Source: Dysidea avara | Lineage: Eukaryota; Porifera; Demospongiae; Dictyoceratida; Dysideidae | DNA: 64,000 nt | Assembly (NCBI RefSeq): GCF_963678975.1 | Contig: NC_089278.1 | Coordinates: 8,273,479 to 8,337,478, forward strand | Direction of reading: 5' to 3' | Shown: positions 56,701 through 63,995 of the stretch, one piece after another | Numbering within the stretch: position 1 is the stretch's first letter | Layout: each line of letters starts with the position of its first letter | Position numbers and translations under genes: made by a program | Notes under the pieces: model-generated | Databases searched by the model: none | What the model saw: only the letters and a program-made list of their open reading frames with translations | What the model was told of the DNA's origin: nothing

Positions 56701-57253
56701 TCCAAGTACAAAATATTACCATCTGGTGATCTAATTATTGGAAACATTCAGTTTGGCGATATCTCTACTGATGATTCTTCTAGCCTTCATAATTATCAAT
56801 GTCATGTGATAAACCGATTGATTTTTCAAACTGTTGAGAGTCCTATTATTTATCAGTTACACCTAGTTGGTAAGGCTGTAGCTGTTATTCTTTGCTGTCA
56901 TGTCCAATGTATTTATTGTTGTTTAGATGTTTACAGTGAAGATCTCACCATTTTTGACACACTAGAGGATACAGTGTTACTATTTGGCTCTGATGCTGAA
57001 TTCATTTGTATAGCTATTGCTAATGGCGTTCAGAGATTGGGGTATTTGTATCGTAGAACTGATGGGAATGCTTTAGGGATTAATACAGTTACACCTACCC
57101 TTCCTCTTAGTAATGATATTGAACGTCGTCATGCTATGTTTATTACTGGAGTAACAGAAGAAAATGCTGGAGAATATGAGTGTGTTGTACAGGATGTTCG
57201 AGTGGGTGAAACACGTACACTTGCTGCAGTGATGTTTAACATTACAGTAGTTG
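23689..57253 (+). CDS. Immunoglobulin-domain surface or secreted protein (partial, 4 exons seen)
   Basis: Spliced plus-strand gene with exons 23689-23758, 38996-39289, 56546-56869 and 56927-57253. Every internal boundary is phase 1, so each Ig exon is a symmetric module that can be duplicated or skipped. The parts seen are a signal peptide and three Ig-like domains, about 337 residues, all open with no stops or frameshifts. No transmembrane segment or stop codon is visible before the window's last 6.7 kb, which is retrotransposon, so the 3' end is missing or lies beyond. The ligand and role are unknown; adhesion or recognition receptors are the usual context for such proteins. Introns 1 and 2 are 15.2 and 17.3 kb and full of composite repeats, whereas intron 3 is 57 bp. 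Joining exon 1 to exon 2 rests on phase and position only. Confidence 0.7.
23832..23906. repeat. Hairpin with C-run loop
   Basis: cctatcaatgtattgcccca faces tggggcaatacattgatagg. The loop is a run of about 19 C then aggcagggggg. Lies just inside intron 1 of the Ig gene. Confidence 0.85.
23965..24060 (+). pseudogene. LINE C-terminal fragment
   Basis: SYYPKSIRDWNNLPTDTIES then LQVFLDKL and a stop. The R/I-x-x-WNNLP block followed by a short F-x-x-x-L tail is the end of many non-LTR retrotransposon ORF2 proteins. A tcataa-repeat tract at ~24137-24163 may belong to its 3' tail. Confidence 0.75.
24588..24913. mobile_element. hAT-type MITE
   Basis: Inverted ends agtgctgaaac and catttcagcact, flanked by aatcaaca on both sides (24580-24587, 24914-24921). 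About 326 bp, AT-rich, no coding capacity. The exact first base is uncertain by 1-2 bp. Confidence 0.85.
24922..25859. other. Ig intron 1 sequence, nothing recognised
   Basis: No open frame with a motif and no clear repeat. Confidence 0.35.
25860..26170. repeat. Degenerate hairpin half and minisatellite scrap
   Basis: taaatcaaaacagccaatct then gatgtgaaatccaagatagc matches one diverged arm of the snap-back hairpin. It is followed by about six minisatellite units (agttcaagtcaccctgtaga), some inverted around 26070-26090. Confidence 0.75.
26186..26493 (-). mobile_element. tRNA-derived SINE candidate
   Basis: On the minus strand GGTTCGAAGCT resembles a Pol III B box, with TGGCAGATTCC about 40 nt upstream as a weak A box. 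The unit is bracketed by the direct repeat tattaaggctttac (~26190 and ~26480), a possible target duplication. It splits minisatellite units on either side (26170 and 26494). The reading of the ends is tentative. Confidence 0.5.
26494..26690. repeat. Minisatellite remnant with the ctattaga motif
   Basis: Decayed gctgaactccctacagggtg-like units, then tttattagggtgactgcact and attagagtatctccatctcg, the array/tail junction of the composite family. Confidence 0.75.
27157..27198. repeat. 42-bp near-perfect palindrome
   Basis: ccatagataatatacccc faces ggggtatattatctatgg with a 6-base loop (tgtgcc). It could form a cruciform or RNA hairpin. Confidence 0.85.
27600..28140 (+). repeat. Degenerate tail module
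   Basis: Shows ctttcaaacagcaaaaggtt, ctccttgactatttatcata and gtgccacgtttcaaggcaat blocks of the variant tail at 52194-52992, diverged and partly deleted. It ends just before the hairpin of copy 2. Confidence 0.7.
28168..33755 (+). mobile_element. Composite repeat copy 2
   Basis: Hairpin 28168-28491, spacer with a tttttgtatttgtatactgc block, minisatellite ~28710-32915, tail ~32925-33755 ending gacacactaccgtgtgtctt then gat. Highly similar to copy 5 across its length and in inverted orientation to copy 1. Contains a nested element at 29742-30187. Confidence 0.93.
29742..30187. mobile_element. hAT-like element nested in copy 2
   Basis: 446-bp element starting tagggacccgtcaatta and ending gcgggtccctag minus the final g. 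It is flanked by gttgctga on both sides (29734-29741, 30188-30195). Copy 5 has the uninterrupted sequence around 48412-48425. The interior is full of gcataat words and has a palindrome (29890-29965) built on the ctaatagaacagtca motif. Confidence 0.95.
33756..34395 (+). repeat. Diverged tail module
   Basis: Degraded tail ending gacacactactgtgtgtctt then gat at 34395, preceded by gtatacacactggtgtgatg, the mutated version of the border. Open frames here are not genes. Confidence 0.7.
34513..34665. repeat. Direct repeat related to MITE family A
   Basis: ggaggttgcctat followed by ctgaagatatacta occurs at ~34513 and ~34582, with taatccc and tttcag matching the inner arms of 493-690 and 14990-15100. 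Confidence 0.7.
34666..35119. other. Ig intron 2, AT-rich, nothing clear
   Basis: Starts with a short piece of a dispersed repeat (ttttgggtcaaactgaagaa near 34700, also near 54570). The minus strand shows frayed LINE 3' sequence toward 35100. Confidence 0.4.
35120..36338 (-). pseudogene. LINE: endonuclease C-half and linker, RT deleted
   Basis: Minus strand. LIAVTQHLSS, CEILWVQFK and VVWLAGDFNHLDRF (the GDFN block) are the second half of an APE-type endonuclease, followed by a linker block (NKMFWSFVKLLRK, QFKSVFTQDP, NITEGGVFKLV). The sequence then passes within a few residues to RLVDLIKIFNG, a motif close to the C-terminus in complete elements, so the RT core is deleted. Several frameshifts are present. 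The element's 5' part continues at 37163-37380. Confidence 0.85.
36343..37158. mobile_element. Insertion at TTAA in the LINE endonuclease (piggyBac-type target)
   Basis: 816 bp flanked by TTAA on both sides (36339-36342, 37159-37162). On the minus strand the LINE reads GYGGV before and, after removing insert plus one TTAA, continues LIAVTQHL in frame. Inside are ccccagtgcgtgggagt (36344) facing actcccacgcactggga (37021), and a palindromic right part with ttatatcccg and cgggatataa around a GC-rich cgccctcggctccgcctcgg. TTAA targets are typical of piggyBac. The terminal repeats are not a simple match, so the family is uncertain. No transposase is encoded. Confidence 0.85.
37163..37380 (-). pseudogene. 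LINE endonuclease, N-terminal part
   Basis: Minus strand: KILNVNFQSI, a stop near 37335, then IIIGTETWLTLD with the catalytic Glu and YRKDRYDGYGGV. Joins in frame to 36338 when the TTAA insert is removed. Confidence 0.82.
37388..37545 (+). repeat. Dispersed repeat family B, copy 1
   Basis: taaccaatactaccaaggca then ccatgaaggtattaggaggc and a atactactatactgta stretch. Copies at 38787-38935 and 54555-54735. Confidence 0.75.
37911..38400. other. Ig intron 2, no supported gene
   Basis: An 81-codon frame at 37911-38156 has no known motif or splice context. Nothing else was seen. Confidence 0.35.
38480..38745 (+). repeat. SINE-like repeat body, copy 1
   Basis: Shares aaaagaaggaggacaaaggt, ttgcatgcatta and a cagtcaatagaaaatccact 3' part with 58545-58850. 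The apparent donor (GACAAAG/GTAAGT) is part of the repeat, so I do not call an exon. Confidence 0.6.
38787..38935 (+). repeat. Dispersed repeat family B, copy 2
   Basis: taaccaatactgccaaggta then caatgaaggtattgtgaggc, ending gctaccatactgtacgatag; lies just upstream of Ig exon 2. Confidence 0.75.
38996..39289 (+). CDS. Ig gene exon 2: I-set-like Ig domain
   Basis: Acceptor tttcttacag, 98 codons, donor GCTG/GTAAGC, phase 1-1. It contains SFPCSFEE (first Cys), VMWYRDG (core Trp), NGTLEITDI and VVYRCVLSNEVGS (the Y-x-C with the second Cys), the standard Ig fold landmarks. There are several N-x-S/T sites (NVS, NVT, NGT). Confidence 0.88.
39714..40140 (-). repeat. Partial composite tail
   Basis: Starts atcaagacacatggcggtgt, then the border gcccaagaagctggcgcgtc and two tail monomers, diverged from copies 1-5. 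It is cut off at the MITE starting at 40155. Confidence 0.85.
40155..40406. repeat. 252-bp fold-back MITE (family C)
   Basis: tttaaattagagtagggaca at the left faces tgtccctactctaatttaaa at the right; pairing continues through tgcaataaaaagtcctgaaa and caaatactgtaaaacaataa. The end sequence and order of words resemble the fold-back at 56189-56433. Confidence 0.9.
40407..43187 (+). mobile_element. Composite repeat copy 3 (tail lost)
   Basis: Hairpin 40407-40735 (a variant with aatccaaaac and a diverged loop), short spacer, minisatellite ~40895-43180. The array stops at gggtgactgctctat, where a tail would normally begin, and copy 4 starts at once with atcaagacacac. A four-type higher-order unit of ~121 bp is clear between 41400 and 42800. 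Confidence 0.9.
43188..46190 (-). mobile_element. Composite repeat copy 4
   Basis: Reverse-oriented: border 43188-43250, tail to ~44020, minisatellite ~44040-45760, spacer, hairpin 45863-46190. Probably inserted into the tail start of copy 3, since ctctat lies at its left edge and taggatgactgctctattag at its right edge. Confidence 0.9.
46214..52193 (+). mobile_element. Composite repeat copy 5
   Basis: Hairpin 46214-46537, spacer, minisatellite ~46750-51340, tail ~51370-52193 ending cgtgtgtcttgat. Almost collinear with copy 2, including variant order in the array. Contains a nested element at 46955-47306 that copy 2 lacks, and lacks the one copy 2 has. Hairpin-to-hairpin with copy 4 across a 23-bp gap. 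Confidence 0.93.
46955..47306. mobile_element. hAT-like element nested in copy 5
   Basis: 352 bp, beginning cagggccacccacaggg and ending ctctgggcggccctg. Flanked by tctctaca on both sides (46947-46954, 47307-47314). Copy 2 shows the empty site near 28892. GC-rich ends, a T-run of ~20 (47209-47227), and two copies of tactctaatagagcagtca inside. Confidence 0.94.
52194..52992 (+). repeat. Second, variant tail module
   Basis: Directly abuts the end of copy 5 (gatctagatctcgcacttac). It carries the same monomer landmarks as other tails but is clearly diverged. It ends with gccggcttcttgggccgcat and acacactaccgtgtgtcttg then at. A poly-Lys/Glu purine tract (52718-52755) produces spurious frames. Confidence 0.85.
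53000..53680. other. Ig intron 2, short duplicated words, no gene
   Basis: tggcgtggct-like words recur: gggcgtggctctacctaagc (53146), gggcgtggctaccatatgtc (53217), gggcgtggctcacgaa (53260), tgcgtggctcatgaaa (53358), with cagtaatttacgtaag twice. An old local duplication. Confidence 0.55.
53690..54396. mobile_element. TIR element with inverted 21-bp tandem arrays
   Basis: Left end ttacaggtttttgcaattga faces right end caattgcaaaaacctgtaac. Next to each end is an array of about nine 21-bp units (gcaattgaattcgtcagtttt on the left, its complement on the right), with ~300 bp of unique sequence between. Since 21 is a multiple of three, frames on both strands stay open (NSIAK, LQLNSS and EFNCK repeats). 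No transposase is present. The family is unassigned; TTA/TAA at the borders is compatible with Harbinger but not proven. Confidence 0.75.
54555..54735 (+). repeat. Dispersed repeat family B, copy 3
   Basis: ttttgggcttggttttaccc then aaccaatactgactgtcatg, ending tactatcgtactgtacgata, as at 37388 and 38787. Confidence 0.7.
54736..55950 (-). mobile_element. Degenerate composite repeat copy 6
   Basis: Tail monomers 54740-55085 (gcctacagggtaaacccctt, gagatatgatacaaaaccca), the ctaatagtgcagtcactcta junction, then ~25 decayed minisatellite units to ~55950. No hairpin is attached. It is older than copies 1-5. Confidence 0.85.
56189..56433. repeat. ~245-bp fold-back MITE (family C)
   Basis: aaaattgtcat at 56189 faces ttggcaatttt; the core arms are tttaaaaatgaagtagggat and atccctacttcatttttaaa, pairing on through tgcaataaaaagt and tattacagcatagctcagtg. 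Lies ~110 bp upstream of Ig exon 3. Confidence 0.88.
56546..56869 (+). CDS. Ig gene exon 3: Ig-like domain
   Basis: Acceptor tgtctgtag, 108 codons, donor GTTG/GTAAGG, phase 1-1. Landmarks: ILIPCNPPL (Cys), PTVEWTID (Trp), LPSGDLIIGNI, and HNYQCHVIN (Y-x-C). N-glycosylation site NVS. Confidence 0.86.
56927..57253 (+). CDS. Ig gene exon 4: Ig-like domain
   Basis: Follows a 57-bp intron (gtaagg...gtttag). 109 codons, phase 1-1, donor GTTG/GTAAGA. Landmarks: AEFICIAI (Cys), HAMFITGVTEENAGEYECVV (D/E-x-G-x-Y-x-C). The usual core Trp is replaced (LGYLYRRTD), so the fold may be atypical. No further exon was found before 58.5 kb. Confidence 0.84.
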
Positions 57254-58180
57254 GTAAGAATTGAACAAGTACAGCCCAGTTGTAATAACAATTGGTTTAA
57301 AAGTGACTGATGATTAAATAGTGTAGTATCAGTAGCTAGACAAGGAAATGGCTGCAATGATAAATGTACTTTATGTGCAACATCGTTGCAGCCATTTCTA
57401 TGTTTCCACATTTCATTTCACATTATTTTAATACTAGCCACTGGCCAGAAACTTTTAAATAACTAAACTATTTTGGTCAAACAATCATTTTTTCTATATA
57501 GAAGTCTCAAAGTGTACTTTGGGATTTTTCAAGCTCCTTATTATTTTTGTTTTACACAAGTGTGAAAAACTGCATGGTCATGACTTGTAAGATCTAAATA
57601 AGTTATTTTAAGGTATTCAATCTGTTTTACTAACTATCTAAAGTATTACATAGCTTTGGTACCTGTCCATTGTTCCAGATCATTACAGATTACACATTAA
57701 GCAATTTTTCTATATTAACGTATTGGTAACCAACCATTAAACATTAGCACCAATGATATCCCATTGTTGTATAGCATACATGGTTATGTAACTTTTAGAG
57801 TATGTGAGCCCTGCACAATCCTGGATGTTATAGTTAAAGCACCACTGCATGTGTGTATGTCTGTATGGAAATACAGCAGCGTGTTAAGAAGCTAATACAG
57901 CACAAGGCAAAGCTGATTGCTGTATTAGCCTCAAGACACCCCCTGAGTACTGTACTTTTTATGCACACAATCATAGGTGGTGCTTCCAAATGTTATAGTA
58001 TTTCCTGTTCATCTTGCTTACAGTGTTTATCTTGAGTATCTAAACTGCTTCAATTATTGATCAGAGTGTTAATATGATGTATTTATAGTTGTTAATAAAT
58101 TAATATAATTAGTTGGGTTAGTTTTAGTGATTTACAATGTTGTACATGTGATTGATTGTGCTGTTTGTTTTCATAAACAT
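57254..58180. other. Downstream of the last Ig exon seen
   Basis: No further Ig exon was found. A small palindrome at 57342-57402 (aaatggctgcaatgat facing atcgttgcagccattt) is a shrunken relative of the snap-back hairpin. Confidence 0.45.
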
Positions 58181-58360
58181 CATTGCAGCCATTTCTTGGC
58201 CAGCACTTTAGATTTTTTCATTGAGTGCCACACCCCTTTTTACAGTTTGGCTGCTTTGTGTGTATTTTTTTTTTTTTTGTACTCTATATGGCCCCAAATT
58301 CAGCTTATGGCTGACTTTGGAGTTTGTTTTTTCCCACATTTCTTCTTTTCTACAGACACC
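58181..58360 (+). repeat. Degenerate hairpin arm and spacer
   Basis: cattgcagccatttcttggc, ccccttttt, acagtttggctgctttgtgt and cagcttatggctgactttgg match, in order, the right arm and spacer of the composite element. A very old copy. Confidence 0.75.
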
Positions 58361-58544
58361 ATGATGATTATTAAAGACAGAAGTGTTGTGTTTGACTTTT
58401 TGGTAAGATTAGAACACTCTAGCAGAGTACACAGTTTTAGAGTAATTGTAATAGAATGCACATACGTAGAATGCTCTAGAATTTTTATTGATAGATTTAA
58501 ACTTTTACTATAGATTTTGAATATTTATTTATAAAGTAGAAACT

Positions 58545-58850
58545 ATGATAGCAGTGGCTCAGTGGTTAAGGACATGGGTGTTCAGTATGGAGGACTTGGG
58601 CTCCAGGAATGCCATAAAAATTAACATTGTCAACAAAAAGAACTGGAACACAAAGGAAGACAAAGGCAAGTTCATGACGCATGTATTGCATGTACTGCGG
58701 TTGGCTAAAACATGCATCTCAGGATGAAGTAATGTCAAACAGTGAAGAAATCAATCCCGTAGCCTTACCTGTTGTCGAGTTATGCTTGGTTGGAGGTATC
58801 AGTTAGTTAGTCAGCATAAAATTCTGTTAAATAGAAAATCCACCCCAAAA
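58545..58850 (+). mobile_element. tRNA-derived SINE candidate
   Basis: Starts with tRNA-like tggctcagtggttaaggaca (A-box match TGGCTCAGTGG) and a weak B-box-like ttgggctccagg. The body is shared with 38480-38745 (gaagacaaaggcaag, aatagaaaatccac). No terminal A-tail or target duplication was resolved. Confidence 0.6.
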
Positions 58851-59129
58851 CACCTTCGCTGTAAAATAGTGCATCCAAGAAACTACAACCCAATGTAATA
58901 AACAGCTCAACTGAAGAGAAAAATAACTGGTAACTTAAAGAGCTGATATCTGGAGTAGAAGTCTGTTGGTCAACATCCTTGTCTGTTTTAGTCAGTTTAT
59001 CAACATCTCTGGTCAGAACCTTGATCATCTTCATTCTGATCCATAACAATAATTATTATCCTGGTCCAGTTGTAGATTAGTAACCTGCTCTTGCTGATCA
59101 TCGTGTGGGCTGGAAGTTTGTCCTAAGTT

Positions 59130-59744
59130 ATCTTGCTGTTAACCTCCTTCCTCAAATACTGCTGTTTCATTAACAAATCTGTCTACCCATTTTGGAGGAC
59201 GGCCTGGGCCATTGCGACATCCACCATACCAGTAACGTCCATCTGGAAAGGCTGGTGGACACTTGGTTACACGTTGTAGATGAACTCTGATCTGATCCTT
59301 TGGAGAATTTCCTTATATTTGTTCTGCAATTATTCCAGTACTTTCTAATCTAGTAATCCTGAATGGACCATACCATGGCCTTGATAATTTTCGATTAGCC
59401 CCAGTTTCATCTTGCGGATGTTTGATCAATACCCAATCTCCAATTTTATACTGGTTTGGACTAGTCTTTGTTCTTTTACCATACTGAGTTTTGTATTTTC
59501 TTTGAGCATTCTGTATGCACTCAGCAGCGCACTGTCTTGCTGATGATAACACTTTAACCAGTTCCTCTCTGTAATCTGATACAATTAGTGCATTTGTTGG
59601 TGTCTGGCAAATACGCTGCCTCGATTGATTGACAACAATCCATTCCAAACAAGAGAAAAGTAGGCTTCTCAAGTGTTGCATCATGCGGGGTGTTCCTGTA
59701 AGCCCATGGAACTCCATGGAGATATCTGTCCCACTGTAGTCCAT
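59130..59744 (-). pseudogene. Gypsy integrase C-terminal region
   Basis: Frame-shifted from the core. Contains QCAAECIQNAQRKYKTQYG, then GDWVLIKHPQ and SRPWYGPFRITRL, a GPY/F-type module associated with chromatin or DNA binding in integrases. A stop at 59313 is followed in another frame by HLQRVTKCPPAFPDG and the element's C-terminus. Confidence 0.8.
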
Positions 59745-60325
59745 AGATGGCTGCCTGCTTTCTTAACATAGGTTTCAGAGTTCTATTAAACCTCTCAGTG
59801 AGTCCATTACATTGAGGATGATAGGCTGTTGTATTTAATTTTTCAATTCCCAGCAGACTGTAGACATCCTTCATTAGGTATGACAACAGGTTGGTGCCTC
59901 TGTCTGACAACAATGCTTCTGGTACACCAAACAATGGTATATACTCCTCCATTAATATTTTCACAATACGTGTGGTTTTTTGATCTGGCATGGGGTACAG
60001 TGTACCATTTGTCAAAAAGTCTTGGAGTACCAATACATGTTTATTGCTACTCTGTCCTCGGTAGATCCATGATGTCAATACCTACTATTTGAAAAGGCCT
60101 CTGGACAGGTATTGGTTTTAAGGGAGGTCTTCCAGTAGATTCACCTCCCGAGGCGAAAGCACATTGAGGACAGCTCCTGCAGTGCTTGGCAACATCTGCG
60201 TACATGCCATCCCACCACCAAGAATGCACTAACAAGTTGTACAATCTATTATAAGAAAAATGTCCAGTAAGGGGGCCACCGTGAGCACTCAGGATTAGCT
60301 TTTCCTTAAGTTGAGTTGGAACCAT
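59554..60325 (-). pseudogene. Gypsy integrase: HHCC finger and catalytic core
   Basis: AHGGPLTGH and HCRSCPQCAF form the HHCC zinc finger. The catalytic triad is seen as VGIDIMDL (Asp), LLSDRGTN (Asp) and NGLTERFNR (Glu). A frameshift near 60060 lies between the first Asp and the rest of the core. Integrase inserts the DNA copy into the host genome; this copy cannot make an intact enzyme. Confidence 0.88.
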
Positions 60326-60521
60326 TGCTCACCTTCTGGACTTGTGCTTCGGGTCAATGAAATACAGCACATTATTATCAATTCCAAACTGGCTAGCTTG
60401 AGAAACTATTTTATGCGTTCGTTGCTTATCTTCTGGCAGGACCCCTGATTCATTATAACTCAATACCTCAGCGACATGCTGATCTTTCTTCTGTTCCATT
60501 GCCAATACTGCTGGGCCAATG

Positions 60522-61123
60522 TCATCTAGGTGCAGGCTTCAGGAGAACTGAAATGTCATCAACTACATTACCAACAATAGCAACTTGCACTTCTGACTCA
60601 CCTAGACCTTCTGTAGGGGCAGATCCAGGAGGATTACGAGACAATGCATTTACATTAGAGTTCTCCCTCCCTGCTCTGTGAACAATATCTACATTCTTGA
60701 GACCACTGCCAAACACTTTTGTCCACCATCAGGCATGTTTTCCAGAAATATTAGGGTTGAGCAAAACAAATTTGACTGCATGCTGTATGATCAGTGTAGA
60801 TTGTGACTTGTTGGTCATAAAGGTAGTGTCTGAAATGACTGATTGCCCACACAACAGCTAAAGTTTCTAAGTCTGTTATTCCATAGTTCTGTTCTGCTGG
60901 GGACAGTGCTCTGCTTGCATAAGACATAGGATGTGCAACCATCTTCTTGTACTTGAGAGAGTATTGCTCCCAATCCTGAGCAGATAGCATCAGTTTCCAG
61001 GATGAACCCATTGTAAAAATTTGGATAAGCTAATGTTGGAGCTTCAGTCAACTTCTGCTTCAAGAGATTGAATGCTTTTTGGCACTCTTCTGTCCAATTG
61101 TTCTGTCCAATTGAATGGAGCAT
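60522..61123 (-). pseudogene. Gypsy RNase H and linker
   Basis: NGFILETDAICSGLGAILSQ (first Asp), ITDLETLAVVWAI (Glu) and VTIYTDH (Asp) are the RNase H catalytic blocks, spread over two frames with a shift around 60950. HRAGRENSNVNALSR follows, the usual end of the domain, after a further break near 60740. Confidence 0.87.
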
Positions 61124-62747
61124 TCTTCCTAGTTAGTGTGTGAAGTGGACCTGCAATTTTGGCAAATGATGGCACAAACTTCCGATAGAATGAAGACAAG
61201 CCAAGAAACTGTCTCACATCTTTAACACTCTTTGGATTAGTAAACTCTTGCACAGCTATAATATGCTGGTTACTGGTCTTCAACCCCCTGGGTGTGATTA
61301 CATGGCCCAAATATCTAACTTCATCTCTAACAAACAAGCATTTGCTTGGTTTCAACTTCAACCCAGCCTGGATAAGTTTCCCCATCACTGTCCTAAGGTG
61401 TTCAAGGTGTTGCTCCAAGGTCTCTGAATACACAAGAATATCATCAATGTAAACAGTTACAAAGCCAGATGCATCTGGTGGATTAAGGCCCATTAGCACT
61501 TTCTGCATAAGATGTTGAAAAACAGATGATGCATTAGTTAAGCCAAAAGGCATTACACGAAATTCATGTAGTCCTTGAGGTGCTATAAATGCTGTTTTGG
61601 CTCTAGAGTCAGGATGGACCTGAACTTGCCAAAAACCTGAGGTTAAGTCCAGAGTAGAGAAAAATTTTGCATTCTCCAATTCATCCAGAAGATCGTCTAT
61701 CCTAGGCAGAGGAAACTTGTTGGGCTTGGTGACTGTATTCAATTCCCAGTAGTCCACACAAAACCTATATGTGCCATCCTTCTTTTGCACCAATACTATG
61801 GGACTTACCCATGGACTAACAGAGGGTTGGATAACACCAGCATCTAACATAGTTTGTATCTGCCTGGCAACTTCCTGTTTGGAAACAAATGGGAGTCTTC
61901 TGGGATGCTGTCTCTTGGGCTGAGCATTGCCAGTGTCAATTTTTATCTGTATCAACTGAGTGTCACCCCATTCCTCTTCTTGTAAGCTAAATACTTCATG
62001 GTGATCCATGAGGAATTGACAAAACTTCAACCTTTCTGGCTTACTCAAGTGCAGGTTATCATAAAACATCTCACGTACTTTATCCATTCTCCAGCTTTCT
62101 GATGTTATGGAATTCACTACGATACATTCTTTCAATTGGTCATCACTGGTTGCCTGCTCAGGATCTAATTGGGTGTTTATTGTTGATGAAATAATTTCAC
62201 CTTCTTCAAGTGTTCTCAACTTTAACCCTTGTTCTAGCCTTTGGGTAAATCCAGTTAGATTCAAAATGAATACTTGTGCAGTGCCATGTTTGAGTTCTGT
62301 CACTAAAGGCTCCATTGATGATCCCAACTCTGCCATGCAGGGGTCAGGTTCCACTACAAAAGTCTTTCCAGTAGTGCACTCTCCTTGTGCCTGTACCTGA
62401 ACCTTAATGCCCTGCTGAGGTAATAACTTCACACCTTGGACCAACTGCATACGAACTAATGGAACCACAATGTCACCTTTATCATCATTTCCAACCACAC
62501 AATGGTCTTTCGAAGTATTGGATTCTCTGCTACCCTCTACTTGTCTCTGTCTGAAGGGATGAACAATGGGATGATAGGTTATTATTCCCAACTGTCTACA
62601 AATGCCTTCTGATAACAAGAGCTGATCATAAGCATCCATTTTAATATACACATTGGTCTTCAACTTCTTGTTTCCAAAGGAATTGTCTAACTCCATTCTC
62701 CCATTCAGGATGAAGGTTTATCTACTGTAAGTTTTGGGAATCTTATC
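61044..62747 (-). pseudogene. Gypsy reverse transcriptase
   Basis: A 550-codon open stretch from 62696, with an in-frame stop at 62718-62720 just upstream and a frameshift near 61110 before RNase H. RT blocks: SPWVSPIVLVQKKDGTYRFC, FFSTLDLTSGFWQ, MPFGLTNASSVFQ and the catalytic VTVYIDDILVYS, followed by YLGHVITP and FLGLSSFYRKFV. This is the best preserved part of the element. Confidence 0.92.
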
Positions 62748-63403
62748 TAGAGGTGTACCGATAATTGGATCGGCTGCAATATCGGCCACCGATATGGCAT
62801 TTTTTACCAATATCGGTATTGGTACAGAACAGCAGGAGGACCAATATCGCTACCGATATTTATACAGTAGCAATAGTTTGTACACAAACGTATTATGCAC
62901 TGGTTTTCTACGTTATCCATGTGGCTCTGGCTTATTGTTTACTCTGCAACAAGTGCTACTCTACGAGAAGCCATATAATTACATGCGATTCTAGTGTTTG
63001 TTGCTGGAAAGCTCATCACAGTCTTTACAAATGAAGCAGTTATAGAGTACCTTTGTAATAAAAGAAGGATCACAGGATAACCAAGGAAACTTGCTGTACC
63101 AGCTTTCTCACAAGCCATTAGAATGCAGAGTAATGCAGAAATATCCGTTTAAGGCTTCATGGGAGTATACATAAAAATGTTTGTAGGTGCCTAATTGTCT
63201 GGATTGCACAATAGAAACCCAAGCTGTATACCACCACAGGCAATGAATACATGCACATGTTGTTGTAGGGTAGGTAAATGTACACTTTCGTTTGCTTAAA
63301 GTATTAATGCAAATATCGGATCGACTATCGGTTATCGGCTTCTTTTGGTTGCATCAATATCGGATATCGGTACATGCCAAAAACCCATATCGGTACACCT
63401 CTA
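62748..63403. mobile_element. hAT-type MITE nested in the gypsy element
   Basis: 656 bp from tagaggtgtaccgata to tatcggtacacctcta. Flanked by atcttatc on both sides (62740-62747, 63404-63411). Subterminal regions carry many atatcgg/ccgatat words, possible transposase-binding repeats. It splits the protease/RT open frame. Confidence 0.95.
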
Positions 63404-63411
63404 ATCTTATC

Positions 63412-63995
63412 TGGCTTCTTAAAATCCTTCTTCGACCTGTTAACTGTAGCCACTTCTTAAACAGTTCACCACCCATTACAATGATCTCAGCTCCATTATC
63501 AACAAGACCTTCTGCAGACACCCTTTGGATGAATACTTCAGCACATTGGATCTGACTTCCTTCATTGCGCACCATGCCCACTCGTCCTTCATCCTCTGAG
63601 ACAGATTCAGAGTGGAGATAGTCATTAGAGATGGTAGCACTGGAGGTACTGACTTGTCTATTGATTGAATTCTTTCCTGAGTTCTTGACATTGCTCTGAC
63701 CCTGAACCTTACTCTCTGTGCTCTTTACTCGGCAATCCTTAGCAAGATGACCCAACTTTCTACAATTATAGCACTGTTTGTTACTGTTTATATTCTGAGA
63801 TGCTTGGCGATTGGTCTGCTGAGTGGCTGCACTCCACTGTCTCCACAATGGTTGAGAACTCCGCTCTTGGTCTCTTGTTGGAAGTTGATATAGTCTCCTC
63901 TTCTTCAACTCAAACTGATGCTGTTTTTCATTCCTGGCTGCCATACATAGTTCTTGATAATTCATGGCTCCTGACACTAAAGGATCCTGCATCAA
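63412..63995 (-). pseudogene. Gypsy nucleocapsid knuckle and protease
   Basis: CYNCRKLGHLAKDC is a CCHC zinc knuckle (C-x2-C-x4-H-x4-C) of nucleocapsid. GLVDNGAEIIVMGG is the aspartic protease active site with Asn where Thr or Ser is normal, which would probably harm activity. The frame enters from beyond the window and is open until the nested MITE. Confidence 0.85.
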
